DNA from: Jannaschia seohaensis
GTDB lineage: Bacteria; Pseudomonadota; Alphaproteobacteria; Rhodobacterales; Rhodobacteraceae
NCBI RefSeq assembly: GCF_900116765.1
Contig: NZ_UETC01000012.1
Span: 57,588-121,587 of the forward strand
DNA length: 64,000 nt
Direction: 5' to 3'
Shown piece by piece: positions 8,601 to 17,797 of the stretch (the first letter of the stretch is position 1; each line of letters opens with the position of its first letter). The notes under the pieces were generated by a model. That model did not search any database and was not told where the DNA came from. It worked only from the letters and a program-made list of their open reading frames with translations. Position numbers and translations under genes: made by a program.

Positions 8601-8616
8601 CCAGTCGCGTGACTGG
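8601..8616. promoter_or_regulatory. Candidate HxlR operator (inverted repeat)
   Basis: CCAGTC-GCGT-GACTGG is a perfect 6-base inverted repeat in the 170-base intergenic region shared by the HxlR regulator and the divergent DUF1330 gene. Its place and symmetry suit a dimeric winged-helix regulator controlling both promoters. No binding data exist; this is inference. Confidence 0.45.
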
Positions 8617-8693
8617 AGGGTGGGTCGGCCCGGCGGGCAAGGTTCCCGGACAGGGCGCGGCCCTCCCGGTCCGCCTCGGAAAGGAGCATCGAG

Positions 8694-9020
8694 ATGAGCG
8701 TCTACCTGATCGCGGATATCAAGGTCACCGATGACGGCTGGGTTCCCGACTATGCCGCCAACGTCCACAAACTGGTGGAGAAGCACGGGGGCCGCTACCT
8801 GTCCCGCAGCGGACATATCGAGACCCTGGAGGGCGTGGCGACGGACAGCACGTTGATCGCGATCCTCGAATTCCCCTCGCGGGAGGCGCTGGACGCCTTC
8901 GCGGCGGACCCCGCCTATGCGCCCTATGGGCAGGCCCGGCAGGCGGGGAGCGTCTCGACGTTCCGTCTGATCGACGACACCGACATCGCCGGGACGATCC
9001 CCTATCTCAAGGCGGGATGA
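8694..9020 (+). CDS. DUF1330 domain protein
   Basis: 108 residues, nearly all one DUF1330 domain (a dimeric alpha-beta barrel, ferredoxin-like fold): VYLIADIKVTDDGWVPDYAA at the start, GGRYLSRSGHIETLEG in the middle, and IAILEFPSREALDAFAADPAY toward the end. DUF1330 proteins are small cytosolic proteins of unknown biochemical function, structurally like Dabb/ABM monooxygenase-type domains. GGAAAGGAGC lies a few bases before the ATG as a ribosome binding site. The gene diverges from an HxlR regulator, so it is probably an inducible gene. Confidence 0.85.
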   Translation: MSVYLIADIKVTDDGWVPDYAANVHKLVEKHGGRYLSRSGHIETLEGVATDSTLIAILEFPSREALDAFAADPAYAPYGQARQAGSVSTFRLIDDTDIAGTIPYLKAG

Positions 9021-10145
<1,125 letters not shown>

Positions 10146-10200
10146 CACGCTCCGCGGCTGCAAGGGCCCTAAATACTGAGAAAAAATGGGCGACATGATA

Positions 10201-10226
10201 CCCGTCGGCGCTGATCCGCCGACGGG
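10201..10226 (+). terminator. Terminator-like hairpin after trxB
   Basis: A perfect 10-base stem (CCCGTCGGCG / CGCCGACGGG) with loop CTGATC starts 55 bases after the trxB stop and is followed within ten bases by a T-rich stretch. It probably ends trxB transcription and insulates the sulfate-activation gene downstream. Confidence 0.65.
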
Positions 10227-10235
10227 GCAAAGTTT

Positions 10236-10281
10236 GTTCTTTCGTGAACGCACTCTTCGGAATATGCGTTCATCCGTGAAC
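10236..10281. promoter_or_regulatory. Twin palindromic operator upstream of the MarR-Sat-CysC gene
   Basis: Two copies of a 14-base palindromic site GTTC-N6-GAAC start at 10236 (inner TTTCGT) and 10268 (inner ATCCGT) and match at 12 of 14 positions. They are 32 bases apart, about three helical turns, so on one DNA face. The inner halves also form GAACGCA ... TGCGTTC. The pair ends 18 bases before the start codon of the gene encoding the MarR-type domain. Autoregulation or control by that domain is inferred. Confidence 0.6.
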
Positions 10282-10299
10282 ACAGTTTGAGTCGCCGCG

Positions 10300-12375
10300 A
10301 TGCTCCCCGCCGCCGCCAAGCCTGCCTTCGAAGAGGACGACGCCCTCTTCCGCCTGCTGCGCCAGATCGATCTGGCGCCGGAGGCGTCGCAGCGCATGAT
10401 CGCGCAGGCGTTGGGCATCTCGCTCGGCCGGTTGAACGCGCAGCTGCGCGCGGCGGTCGATGCGGGGCTCATCAAGGTCGGCACGCGCAACGGCCCGGAC
10501 CGGCGCCAGCGCTATGCCTACGTGCTCACGCCACGCGGCGCGGCGGCCAAGCACCGGCTCACCGATGCCTTCCTCGCGCGCAAGTTCGCGGAATACGACG
10601 CGCTCCACGCGGAGCTGACCGGCACCCGCGCCGGCTTCTCCCCTCTCAAGACCAGGACCGATTTGATGATGAACAACCTCTCGCCCATCCCGGAGCTCTT
10701 CGTCAGCCCCGAGAGCGCTCAGAAGTTGAAGATGGAGGCGGCCGACCTGCCGTCTTGGGATCTGACCCCGCGCCAGGTCTGCGACCTGGAACTGCTGATG
10801 AATGGCGGCTTCAACCCGCTCAAGGGCTTCCTGGATCAGGCCGATTACGAGGGCGTGGTCGAGAACATGCGCCTGGCCGACGGCACGCTTTGGCCGATGC
10901 CGATCACGCTGGATGTCACCGAGAAATTCGCCGGAACGGTCGAAGAGGGGCAGGACATCGCGCTGCGCGATGCCGAGGGCGTGATCCTCGCGATCCTGTC
11001 GATCTCCTCCAAATACACCCCGAACAAGGCGCTTGAGGCCGAGAAGGTCTTCGGCGCCGACGATCTCGCGCACCCGGCGGTCAACTACCTGCACAACGTC
11101 GCGGGCCCCGTTTATCTGGGCGGCGCGATCACCGGCATCCAGCAGCCGGTGCATTACGATTTCCGCGCCCGCCGCGACACGCCCAACGAGCTGCGCGCCT
11201 ATTTCCGCAAGCTGGGCTGGCGCAAGGTCGTGGCCTTCCAGACCCGCAACCCGCTGCACCGCGCGCACCAGGAACTGACCTTCCGCGCCGCCCGCGAGGC
11301 GCAGGCCAACCTGCTGATCCATCCGGTCGTCGGCATGACCAAGCCGGGCGATGTGGATCACTTCACCCGCGTCCGCTGCTACGAGGCGGTGCTGGACAAG
11401 TATCAGCCCTCGACCACGACCATGTCGCTGTTGAACCTCGCCATGCGCATGGCCGGCCCGCGCGAGGCCGTCTGGCACGGGATCATCCGCCGCAACCACG
11501 GCTGCACCCACATGATCGTCGGCCGCGACCATGCCGGCCCGGGCAAGAACTCCGCCGGTGAGGATTTCTACGGGCCTTACGACGCGCAGGAGCTGTTCCG
11601 CGCGCATCAGGACGAAATCGGCATCGAAATGGTCGACTTCAAGCACATGGTCTACGTCCAGGAGCGGGCGCAATACGAGCCCGCCGACGAGATCGAGGAC
11701 CGCGAGAACGTCACCATCCTCAACATTTCGGGCACCGAGCTGCGCCGCCGTCTGCGCGAGGGGCTGGAGATCCCGGAATGGTTCTCCTTCCCCGAGGTCG
11801 TGGCCGAACTGCGCCGCACCTCGCCGCCGCGCGCCAAGCAGGGTTTCACGGTATTCTTCACCGGCCTCTCTGGCTCGGGCAAGTCGACGATCGCGAACGC
11901 GATGATGGTCAAGCTGATGGAGATGGGCGGCCGCCCCGTGACGCTGCTCGACGGCGATGTCGTGCGCAAGCACCTCTCCTCGGAGCTGACCTTCTCCAAG
12001 GAGCACCGCGACATCAACATCAAGCGGATCGGCTATGTCGCCTCGGAGATCACCAAGAATGGCGGCATCGCCATCTGCGCACCCATCGCGCCCTATACCG
12101 CGACCCGCCGCGCTGCCCGCGAGATGATCGAAGCCTATGGCGCCTTCGTCGAGGTCCATGTCGCGACCTCGCTGGAGGAATGCGAGCGGCGCGACCGCAA
12201 GGGTCTCTACAAGCTGGCGCGTGAGGGCAAGATCCCCGAGTTCACCGGGATTTCCGACCCCTACGAGGCGCCCGAGAACCCGGAGCTGCGCGTCGACACT
12301 GAAGGCCAGGAGGTCGATTTCTGCGCCCAGCAGGTGCTGCTCAAGCTCGAGTCCATGGGGCTGATCACCGGCTGA
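10300..12375 (+). CDS. MarR-type DNA-binding domain fused to sulfate adenylyltransferase and APS kinase
   Basis: One open frame of 691 residues. Residues about 14-105 resemble the EPS-associated MarR-family winged helix (RMIAQALGISLGRLNAQLR, then GPDRRQRYAYVLTPRG). From Met123/Met124 the protein matches the usual bifunctional enzyme of sulfate activation. Its ATP sulfurylase domain has QTRNPLHRAH near residue 314 and GRDHAGPG; its APS kinase domain (about 505-691) has P-loop GLSGSGKS at 522-529. The product would turn sulfate and ATP into APS and then PAPS in the cytosol. Related enzymes of about 570 residues begin at the equivalent of Met123-124. AGGA lies eight bases before that ATG, so internal initiation could yield the enzyme alone. 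No stop separates the regulator from the enzyme. Confidence 0.85.
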   Translation: MLPAAAKPAFEEDDALFRLLRQIDLAPEASQRMIAQALGISLGRLNAQLRAAVDAGLIKVGTRNGPDRRQRYAYVLTPRGAAAKHRLTDAFLARKFAEYDALHAELTGTRAGFSPLKTRTDLMMNNLSPIPELFVSPESAQKLKMEAADLPSWDLTPRQVCDLELLMNGGFNPLKGFLDQADYEGVVENMRLADGTLWPMPITLDVTEKFAGTVEEGQDIALRDAEGVILAILSISSKYTPNKALEAEKVFGADDLAHPAVNYLHNVAGPVYLGGAITGIQQPVHYDFRARRDTPNELRAYFRKLGWRKVVAFQTRNPLHRAHQELTFRAAREAQANLLIHPVVGMTKPGDVDHFTRVRCYEAVLDKYQPSTTTMSLLNLAMRMAGPREAVWHGIIRRNHGCTHMIVGRDHAGPGKNSAGEDFYGPYDAQELFRAHQDEIGIEMVDFKHMVYVQERAQYEPADEIEDRENVTILNISGTELRRRLREGLEIPEWFSFPEVVAELRRTSPPRAKQGFTVFFTGLSGSGKSTIANAMMVKLMEMGGRPVTLLDGDVVRKHLSSELTFSKEHRDINIKRIGYVASEITKNGGIAICAPIAPYTATRRAAREMIEAYGAFVEVHVATSLEECERRDRKGLYKLAREGKIPEFTGISDPYEAPENPELRVDTEGQEVDFCAQQVLLKLESMGLITG

Positions 12376-12401
12376 GCCGGTCCTGTCGGCGACGGACCGG
12401 C
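12376..12401 (+). terminator. Hairpin directly after the sulfate-activation gene
   Basis: An 8-base stem (GCCGGTCC / GGACCGGC) with a 10-base loop starts at the base after the stop codon. No T-run follows. It may be an mRNA 3' stabilising structure rather than the main terminator. Confidence 0.4.
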
Positions 12402-12479
12402 CGTCTTGGGGCCCGGCGCGAGACATCCGTCTCGGGTCGGGCCTCTGGATTTCGGAGGGGGCAGGTATCGGAAAATTCG

Positions 12480-12511
12480 GACCGCGATCGTGGAACCGAT
12501 CGCGGTCTTTT
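12480..12511 (+). terminator. Rho-independent terminator
   Basis: A perfect 11-base stem (GACCGCGATCG / CGATCGCGGTC) with loop TGGAAC is followed directly by TTTT. It sits about 105 bases after the sulfate-activation gene and 110 before the response-regulator gene, on the same strand as both. This is the clearest intrinsic terminator of the plus strand in the window. Confidence 0.8.
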
Positions 12512-12621
12512 CCGTTCTTCTTTCAGATTTCGCGCGGTCCCTCCGCGCCTTCGCGCCCTACCAGATCGGCGCAGAAACTCGAACGGACAAGGCCCGCCTG
12601 TTCGGGCCGGAAAGCGCAGCC

Positions 12622-12978
12622 ATGTTGAACGACATGAACATCCTGGTTGTCGAGGACGAGGCGCTCGTCGCGCTCGACATTTCGATGATCCTGGAGGAAC
12701 GGGGTGCGGCCGTCTGCGGCCCGTGCGGCACCATCGAGGAAGCCTACAAGGCGATCGACCGAGAGATCGACGCCGCCATACTCGATGTCGATCTGCACGG
12801 CCGGTCGGTTTTTCCCGTCGCGGATCGCCTACGCGAGAAGGGCACACCCTTCGTCTTCCACACGGGGCGCTACGATACGGAGACGCTGGAAAAGCGATAT
12901 GGCGGCGTCCCTGTCCTGGAGAAACCGGCGGGGGACGATGCGATTGTGAAAATGCTCGCGCGGCTGCGCGGCGCGTGA
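12622..12978 (+). CDS. Single-domain response regulator
   Basis: 118 residues, one receiver domain and nothing else. It begins MNILVVEDEALVALDISMIL (acidic pocket Glu/Asp), carries the likely phospho-acceptor Asp55 in AAILDVDLHG, has the Thr/Ser position in FVFHTGRY, and Lys in VLEKPAG. Such stand-alone receivers, frequent in alphaproteobacteria, act in phosphorelays or on partner proteins rather than on DNA. No kinase is adjacent. The start is set at 12622, because the long upstream extension of the frame crosses a terminator; Met at 12634 is an alternative. Confidence 0.85.
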   Translation: MLNDMNILVVEDEALVALDISMILEERGAAVCGPCGTIEEAYKAIDREIDAAILDVDLHGRSVFPVADRLREKGTPFVFHTGRYDTETLEKRYGGVPVLEKPAGDDAIVKMLARLRGA

Positions 12979-13120
12979 GGCCGGGTCAGACCCATGCCGC
13001 CCTGGCTTTGCAGCGCCGGCTCGGCTGCGCAGCCCAGGCGGAAGACGTCTGCCCCCGCCGTCTCTATCGCAGGTGCATAGATGCGCGGCCGGCCGAACCG
13101 GCCCGCGCTTCGGCTTTTGG

Positions 13121-13348
13121 TTAATGGACGCTGACCGGCGTGAGCTGGTTCTGGCGCGCCAGGCTGAAGGCCAGCATCCGGTCACCGACAAGGGCGACTT
13201 GTTCGCCATCCGCGCGATGCAGCGCGTAGAGCGTCTCCATCCCGCCTTCTTCGGCTTCCTTACGGACGGCACCTGACAGGTCGTTCACATCCACCGCGCG
13301 AACATAGACCAGTTCCTTGGTCGACGCTTCAAGAAGTGCTTCGGTCAT
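13121..13348 (-). CDS. DUF1150 family small protein
   Basis: 75 residues matching DUF1150, a short alphaproteobacterial family of unknown function usually encoded next to a small heat-shock protein gene. The core is VNDLSGAVRKEAEEGGMETL and LYALHRADGEQVALVGDRML, followed by a short tail, with no membrane segment. The start overlaps the hsp20 stop by four bases (ATGA), so the two are translated together. This pairing suggests a role in the stress response, but that is inference from context. Confidence 0.87.
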   Translation of the reverse strand: MTEALLEASTKELVYVRAVDVNDLSGAVRKEAEEGGMETLYALHRADGEQVALVGDRMLAFSLARQNQLTPVSVH

Positions 13349-13803
13349 TGGCCTTGTCCTTTCTTGTCGGTGCCCGAACCGGCGAAGCCGAAGGGGCCGG
13401 AAGAGATCTTGATCTGCCTGACAACGTTCTCGGGCGCCGTCCGGTTCAAGTCGATATGCAGCAGGCCGTTTTCCAACGCCGCGCCGCCGACCTCGACACC
13501 ATCCGCCAGCACGAAGGCGCGCTGGAATTGACGCGCCGCGATACCGCGATGCAGATAAACGCGCTCCGCGTCGTCCTTGGATCGGCCGCGCACGACGAGC
13601 TGGCGATCCTCCAGGGTGATCGAGAGATCCTCCTCCGAGAAGCCCGCGACGGCCAGCGTGATGCGAAACCCGTTCTCATCGGTCTGTTCGATATTGTAGG
13701 GCGGGTAGCCCTCGTTTCCAGTGCGCGCCGTGCGTTCGACTAGGCGCTCCAACTCGTCGAAGCCGAGAAGGTAGGGATGGGTGCCAAAACTGAGCTTACT
13801 CAT
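13345..13803 (-). CDS. Hsp20/alpha-crystallin small heat-shock protein
   Basis: 152 residues with an alpha-crystallin domain at about residues 36-130: YNIEQTDENGFRITLAVAGF, LEDRQLVVRG, and the A-x-x-x-n-G-L motif as AALENGLLHIDL. The N terminus SKLSFGTHPYLLGFDELERL is typical of the IbpA-like proteins of Rhodobacteraceae. Such proteins bind unfolding proteins without ATP and hold them for refolding. It is the first gene of a two-gene unit with DUF1150. Upstream lies an 18-base palindrome. Confidence 0.93.
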   Translation of the reverse strand: MSKLSFGTHPYLLGFDELERLVERTARTGNEGYPPYNIEQTDENGFRITLAVAGFSEEDLSITLEDRQLVVRGRSKDDAERVYLHRGIAARQFQRAFVLADGVEVGGAALENGLLHIDLNRTAPENVVRQIKISSGPFGFAGSGTDKKGQGQ

Positions 13804-13872
13804 CGGGACGGGTCCTTATCAAAGCGATCCGCGAAGCGTGGCCCATTAAGGCGCCGCCGCCTCGATAGTGAG

Positions 13873-13890
13873 ATGGGGGCGCGCCCCCAT
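13873..13890. repeat. 18-base palindrome in the hsp20/YdcH intergenic region
   Basis: ATGGGGGCG followed directly by CGCCCCCAT. It lies between the divergent hsp20 and YdcH-like genes. The G/C block resembles the hairpin parts of the intergenic repeats at 14723, 21857 and 53000, so it may be a remnant of that family or part of a promoter region. Confidence 0.45.
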
Positions 13891-13978
13891 GGCCGCAAGG
13901 GCTGTCCCCGAGGCCGGAGCCCCTTTGAAACCGCGCGCCGTCGGTATACGACTGGACCGACCCGGTCCGAGGAGCCGC

Positions 13979-14200
13979 ATGACACAGCCGCCGAAGGAGA
14001 TGAGCCACGAGGACGTGCTGCGGGTCAAGCTGGAGGTCCTGCGGCAGGATCACCGTGATCTCGATGCCGCGATCCGCGCCTATGAGGAAAGCCTTTCGCC
14101 CGATATGCTGGCGGTCCGGCGCCTCAAGCGGCAAAAGCTGGGGCTCAAGGACCGCATTCAGCGGCTCGAAGATCAACTCACCCCTGATATCATCGCCTGA
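13979..14200 (+). CDS. YdcH-family (DUF465) small protein
   Basis: 73 residues of the DUF465/YdcH family: a mostly helical, charged hairpin protein ([20 protein letters not shown], then [20 protein letters not shown]). The late KQKLxLKDxI motif is the family hallmark. Function is not established. The start is the ATG preceded by GAGGAG; upstream in-frame codons do not look coding. It lies 11 bases before purE on the same strand and is likely co-transcribed with it. Confidence 0.85.
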   Translation: MTQPPKEMSHEDVLRVKLEVLRQDHRDLDAAIRAYEESLSPDMLAVRRLKRQKLGLKDRIQRLEDQLTPDIIA

Positions 14201-14211
14201 GGCACGCCCCT

Positions 14212-14697
14212 ATGTCCCAGACCCCTCCCGTCGGTATCGTGATGGGATCGACCTCCGATTGGCCCACGATGAAGGAAGCCGCCGACATCCTGTCGGAACT
14301 CGGCGTCGCGCATGAGGCGCGTATCGTCTCCGCCCATCGCACGCCCGACCGTCTCTGGAGCTACGGGCGCGAGGCGGTGGGGCGCGGGATCCAGGTGATC
14401 ATCGCCGGGGCCGGCGGCGCCGCCCACCTGCCCGGGATGATGGCGTCCAAGACGCGGCTTCCGGTGATCGGCGTGCCCGTTCAGACCAAGGCGCTGTCGG
14501 GCGTCGACAGCCTTTATTCCATCGTGCAGATGCCCCGCGGCTACCCGGTCGCCACCATGGCCATCGGCGCGGCGGGGGCGGCCAATGCGGGGCTCATGGC
14601 CGCCGGAATCCTCGCGCTTTCGGACCCCGCCCTGGCCGAGCGCCTGGACGCCTGGCGGACCGCCCTCAGCGACAGCATACCCGAGACGCCCGACTGA
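14212..14697 (+). CDS. purE: N5-carboxyaminoimidazole ribonucleotide mutase
   Basis: 161 residues, class I PurE. It isomerises N5-CAIR to CAIR in purine synthesis, using the product of PurK encoded downstream. Seen are [14 protein letters not shown] near the start (phosphate/ribose binding), [13 protein letters not shown] (the conserved SAHRTP with catalytic His), [14 protein letters not shown], and [20 protein letters not shown] with the substrate-contacting PV.t..L.G.dsL. The length is standard for the homo-octameric enzyme. purE and purK are separated by an intergenic repeat rather than directly joined. Confidence 0.96.
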   Translation: MSQTPPVGIVMGSTSDWPTMKEAADILSELGVAHEARIVSAHRTPDRLWSYGREAVGRGIQVIIAGAGGAAHLPGMMASKTRLPVIGVPVQTKALSGVDSLYSIVQMPRGYPVATMAIGAAGAANAGLMAAGILALSDPALAERLDAWRTALSDSIPETPD

Positions 14698-14722
14698 GCC
14701 CCGGCCCGCGACCGGTCCGCCC

Positions 14723-14779
14723 CTTTCTTCCCTGTTCAAATATCCCGGGGGGTGCGGGGGGCTGGCCCCCCGCTGCCTC
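14723..14779. repeat. Intergenic repeat, copy A (reverse orientation)
   Basis: Read on the minus strand, 14749-14723 gives GGGATATTTGAACAGGGAAG and flanks, matching the core of the copies at 17798 and 53073. Next to it, 14754-14773 forms a 9-base G/C stem (GCGGGGGGC / GCCCCCCGC). It fills most of the purE-purK gap and could act as an mRNA structure between the two genes. Confidence 0.65.
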
Positions 14780-14804
14780 CCTCGCCACCTGAGAGACACC
14801 TGCC

Positions 14805-15890
14805 ATGACCGACACTCCCCTTTCGCCTGGCCCGCTTTCTCCCGGCGCGACCATCGGCATTCTCGGCGGCGGTCAACTCGGCCGGATGCTGGCCATGGCC
14901 GCGGCCCGCCTGGGCTTCCGCACCCAAATCTATGAGCCGGGCGACGCCCCCGCCGCTCAGGTCGCCAATGGCTGGACCCGGGCGGCCTGGACGGACGAAC
15001 AGGCCTTGGCCGCCTTTGCCGGGTCCGTCGACGTGGTGACCTATGAGTGGGAGAACGTCCCCGCCGAGACCCTCGACCTGCTCGAGGCCTCCCGCCCGAT
15101 CCGCCCGGGGCGCGCCGCGCTTCGCGTCGCCCAGGATCGGCTGGACGAGAAACGCTTCCTGGAGGGGCTGGGCCTCACGGTCGCGCCCTTCCGCGATGTT
15201 CCGGACTTGGGCGCTCTGACCGCCGCGCTGGCCGAGCTGGGCCGGCCCGCCATCCTCAAGACCCGCCGCCTGGGCTATGACGGCAAGGGCCAGGTCCGGA
15301 TCGACGACGCGACCGGCGCGGCCGAGGCCTTCGCCGCGATCGAGGGCGCCGACGCGATCCTCGAAGGCGTCGTGACCTTCGACCGCGAGATTTCGGTGAT
15401 CGTCGCGCGCGGCGTCACGGGCGAGACGGTCTGCTTCGATCCCGGAGAGAACGTCCACGCGGAGGGCATTCTGCGCACCACCACCGTGCCCGCCGCGCTC
15501 ACGGCCAGCCAACGCCAGGATGCGGTGCTGCTGGCCGGGCGGATCGTCTCGGCGCTCGACTATGTCGGCGTGATGGGGGTGGAGCTGTTCGCCACCGGGA
15601 CGGGGCTCGTCGTCAACGAGATCGCCCCCCGGGTTCACAATTCGGGCCACTGGACCGAGGCCGCCTGCGCCGTCGACCAGTTCGAGCAGCATATCCGCGC
15701 GATCGCGGGGCTGCCGCTGGGCGACGGGCGGCGCCATGCCGATGCGGTGATGGAAAACCTGATCGGCGACGACATGGACCGGCTGCCGGAGCTTCTGGCC
15801 GCGCCCGACACGCGGCTGCATCTCTACGGCAAGGCCGAGACGCGGCCCGGCCGCAAGATGGGCCACGCGACACGGCTGACCCGGCGCTGA
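14805..15890 (+). CDS. purK: 5-(carboxyamino)imidazole ribonucleotide synthase
   Basis: 361 residues, ATP-grasp enzyme that carboxylates AIR to N5-CAIR with ATP and bicarbonate. Visible: IGILGGGQLGRMLAMAAARLG at the N-terminal Rossmann-like domain, VTYEWENVPAETL, PAILKTRRLGYDGKGQ as the ATP-grasp loop, and VGVMGVELFATGTGLVVNEI followed by PRVHNSGHWTEAAC (metal- and substrate-binding residues). The first 20 residues before the GILGGGQ motif are a short Pro/Ser-rich extension. The gene follows purE and the two steps are consecutive. Confidence 0.96.
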   Translation: MTDTPLSPGPLSPGATIGILGGGQLGRMLAMAAARLGFRTQIYEPGDAPAAQVANGWTRAAWTDEQALAAFAGSVDVVTYEWENVPAETLDLLEASRPIRPGRAALRVAQDRLDEKRFLEGLGLTVAPFRDVPDLGALTAALAELGRPAILKTRRLGYDGKGQVRIDDATGAAEAFAAIEGADAILEGVVTFDREISVIVARGVTGETVCFDPGENVHAEGILRTTTVPAALTASQRQDAVLLAGRIVSALDYVGVMGVELFATGTGLVVNEIAPRVHNSGHWTEAACAVDQFEQHIRAIAGLPLGDGRRHADAVMENLIGDDMDRLPELLAAPDTRLHLYGKAETRPGRKMGHATRLTRR

Positions 15891-15962
15891 GGCGCGTGGC
15901 TTGAGAGGCGGGTTGCACCGCGCGGCGATGCGCGGTCTATCGCACCGACACGCGAGGAGCCC

Positions 15963-16646
15963 ATGACCGATCGTCCGCACCGCAATTTCTATGGCCGCCG
16001 CAAGGGCAAGCAGCTCAAGCCGTCCCACGAAACCTATCTGGCGGAGGATCTTGCCGCGCTCTCACCCGGTCCGGTCTCCTGGGAGGAGAACCCGGATCGC
16101 ACGCCCCTCGACCTCGCGGCGCTTTTCGGCGGGCGGCCGGTCTGGCTGGAGATCGGCTTTGGCGGCGGTGAGCACATGGTGCACCAGGCCGAGCTGCACC
16201 CGGAGGTCGGGATCATCGGCGCGGAGCCCTATATCAACGGGGTCGCGATGCTGCTGGGCAAGCTGCGCCGGGCCGGGGCGGAGAATGTCCGCATCCATCC
16301 GGGCGATGCGCGCGACCTGTTCGACGTGCTGCCGGCGGAGAGCATCGCCAAAGCTTTCCTGCTCTATCCCGATCCCTGGCCCAAGGCGCGCCACCACCGC
16401 CGCCGCTTCGTCACGCCGGAGCATCTGGGCCCGCTCCACCGCTGTCTCGCCCCCGGGGCGGAGTTCCGGGTGGCGACGGATATCGAGGATTACGTCCGGC
16501 AGACGCTGGAGGAAGTCCCGCCCGCGGGCTTCGAGCTGCTTTCGGACAGCCCCGAGCCTTGGGCGGACTGGATCCGGACGCGCTACGAGGCCAAGGCCGT
16601 GCGGGAAGGGCGGTCTTCCCGCTATCTGACGTTCCGCCGGCTGTGA
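15963..16646 (+). CDS. trmB: tRNA (guanine-N7-)-methyltransferase
   Basis: 227 residues, class I SAM-dependent enzyme that methylates N7 of G46 in the tRNA variable loop. Motifs: RNFYGRRKGKQLKPSH at the N terminus as in alphaproteobacterial members, VWLEIGFGGGEHMVHQAE (SAM-binding motif I), GAEPYINGVAMLL, FLLYPDPWPKARHHRRRFVT (the family signature with catalytic Asp), and a C-terminal TRYEAKA motif. It is followed after six bases by a double hairpin terminator shared with the convergent gene. Confidence 0.96.
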   Translation: MTDRPHRNFYGRRKGKQLKPSHETYLAEDLAALSPGPVSWEENPDRTPLDLAALFGGRPVWLEIGFGGGEHMVHQAELHPEVGIIGAEPYINGVAMLLGKLRRAGAENVRIHPGDARDLFDVLPAESIAKAFLLYPDPWPKARHHRRRFVTPEHLGPLHRCLAPGAEFRVATDIEDYVRQTLEEVPPAGFELLSDSPEPWADWIRTRYEAKAVREGRSSRYLTFRRL

Positions 16647-16651
16647 GGCGC

Positions 16652-16698
16652 CAGAGTTTTTGTAAAAAACTCTGATCAAAGTCTTCATGAAGACTTTG
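16652..16698. terminator. Double hairpin, bidirectional terminator
   Basis: Two palindromes lie side by side. 16652-16674 is CAGAGTTTTT, loop GTA, AAAAACTCTG. 16677-16698 is CAAAGTCTTCA followed directly by its reverse complement. They occupy the whole gap between the convergent trmB and metallo-hydrolase genes, and the A/T-rich stem of the first supplies a U-run in both directions. I recall a similar double element in other Rhodobacteraceae. Confidence 0.7.
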
Positions 16699-16704
16699 GA
16701 CCCG

Positions 16705-17757
16705 TCAGGCGGGCACGTCCCAGGTTTGGCCGGGAGGGGGCGCGCGGAATCGCGCCGCGTCCACCCCCTGCGCGGCGAGCGCCGCGGCCAGCCGGGTCAG
16801 CGGCTCCTCGCGGGCCTCATCGGTCAGCTGGAATGTCCCCCAATGATGGGCCAGCGCATGGCGGGCGCCACAGGCAAGCATGCCGGCCACCGCTTCTTCG
16901 GGGCTCTGGTGCTGCGGCGCCATGAACCAGCGCGGGGCGTAGGCGCCGATCGGCAGGATGGCCAGCCGGTAGGGACCGTGTTCCGCCGCGGTGGTGTAGG
17001 GCCGTCCCGCGTCGTAGCCGGTATCGCCGACATGATAGATCCGTCCCGCCGGGGTCTCGATGGCGAAGGCCGCCCAGAGCGCCATCGACCGGTCCCGCGT
17101 ACCTCGAGCCGACCAGTGGTGACAGGGCAATAGGCGCACGGAGACGCCCGCCGCCTCCAGGACCTCGCCCCAATCGGCGGCGCGGGCGTCGATACCGGCG
17201 ATCTCGCGCCGCAGGATCGTGTCGTTGCCCAATGGCGTCAGAACCGGCATCGCGAAGCGGGCGTGGAGGCGTCGCAGCGTCGCTAGGTCCAGATGGTCGT
17301 AGTGATTGTGGCTCAGCAGCACCGCGTCGATCGGAGGCAGCGCGTCGAAATCCACCCCGGGCGCCGTGACCCGGGCAGGGCCCGCGAAGTCGAAAGGGCT
17401 GGCCCGCTTGGACCAGACCGGGTCCGTCAGCAGGTTCACGCCCCCCGCCTGGATCAGCACCGTGGCATGGCCCACCATCGTCACCCTCAGCTCGGCGACC
17501 CGGTGGTCGGGCTGGTGCTGTGTGACGCCGACCCCTGAGGGCCAGGCGGCCTTGTCTCCGCCGAGTTGCCATTTGAGCAGGTCGCGAAAGCCCCGCGGGG
17601 CCTGGCCATCCGGATTGAAGAAGCGCGTGCCGTCGAAATGGCCCGTCACCGGTCCCTGGTAGTAGGGATTCGACGATCCGGAGCGCCGGACCGCGGAGGC
17701 GGCGGCGCTCAGTGCCCGGGTCATGCCCAGGCGCGGGAAAAGGCGTCTGCGTTTCAT
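16705..17757 (-). CDS. MBL-fold metal-dependent hydrolase (NAPE-PLD/UlaG-like)
   Basis: 350 residues of the metallo-beta-lactamase superfamily, subgroup with NAPE-PLD and UlaG. The zinc-binding motif is SHNHYDHLD (HxHxDH) near residue 152; further metal ligands are in [19 protein letters not shown] (Asp) and [10 protein letters not shown] (last His). The N-terminal [20 protein letters not shown] is typical of these outer-membrane-lipid-related hydrolases. The precise substrate is unknown; phosphodiester hydrolysis is possible. It converges on trmB and shares its terminator. Confidence 0.9.
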   Translation of the reverse strand: MKRRRLFPRLGMTRALSAAASAVRRSGSSNPYYQGPVTGHFDGTRFFNPDGQAPRGFRDLLKWQLGGDKAAWPSGVGVTQHQPDHRVAELRVTMVGHATVLIQAGGVNLLTDPVWSKRASPFDFAGPARVTAPGVDFDALPPIDAVLLSHNHYDHLDLATLRRLHARFAMPVLTPLGNDTILRREIAGIDARAADWGEVLEAAGVSVRLLPCHHWSARGTRDRSMALWAAFAIETPAGRIYHVGDTGYDAGRPYTTAAEHGPYRLAILPIGAYAPRWFMAPQHQSPEEAVAGMLACGARHALAHHWGTFQLTDEAREEPLTRLAAALAAQGVDAARFRAPPPGQTWDVPA

Positions 17758-17797
17758 GGGGTCGAGATAGGGGGACGTTGTGCCTGCGGCGAGGTCC

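Noticed and set aside
10270..12426. A 718-codon open frame on the minus strand opposite the sulfate-activation gene
   Set aside because: It mirrors the codon structure of the real gene on the other strand and has no recognisable domain; typical of GC-rich shadow frames.
13804..13978. Heat-shock (RpoH) promoter before hsp20
   Set aside because: A CTTG and a C-rich -10-like string exist at a loose spacing, but in such GC-rich DNA the match is too weak to call.
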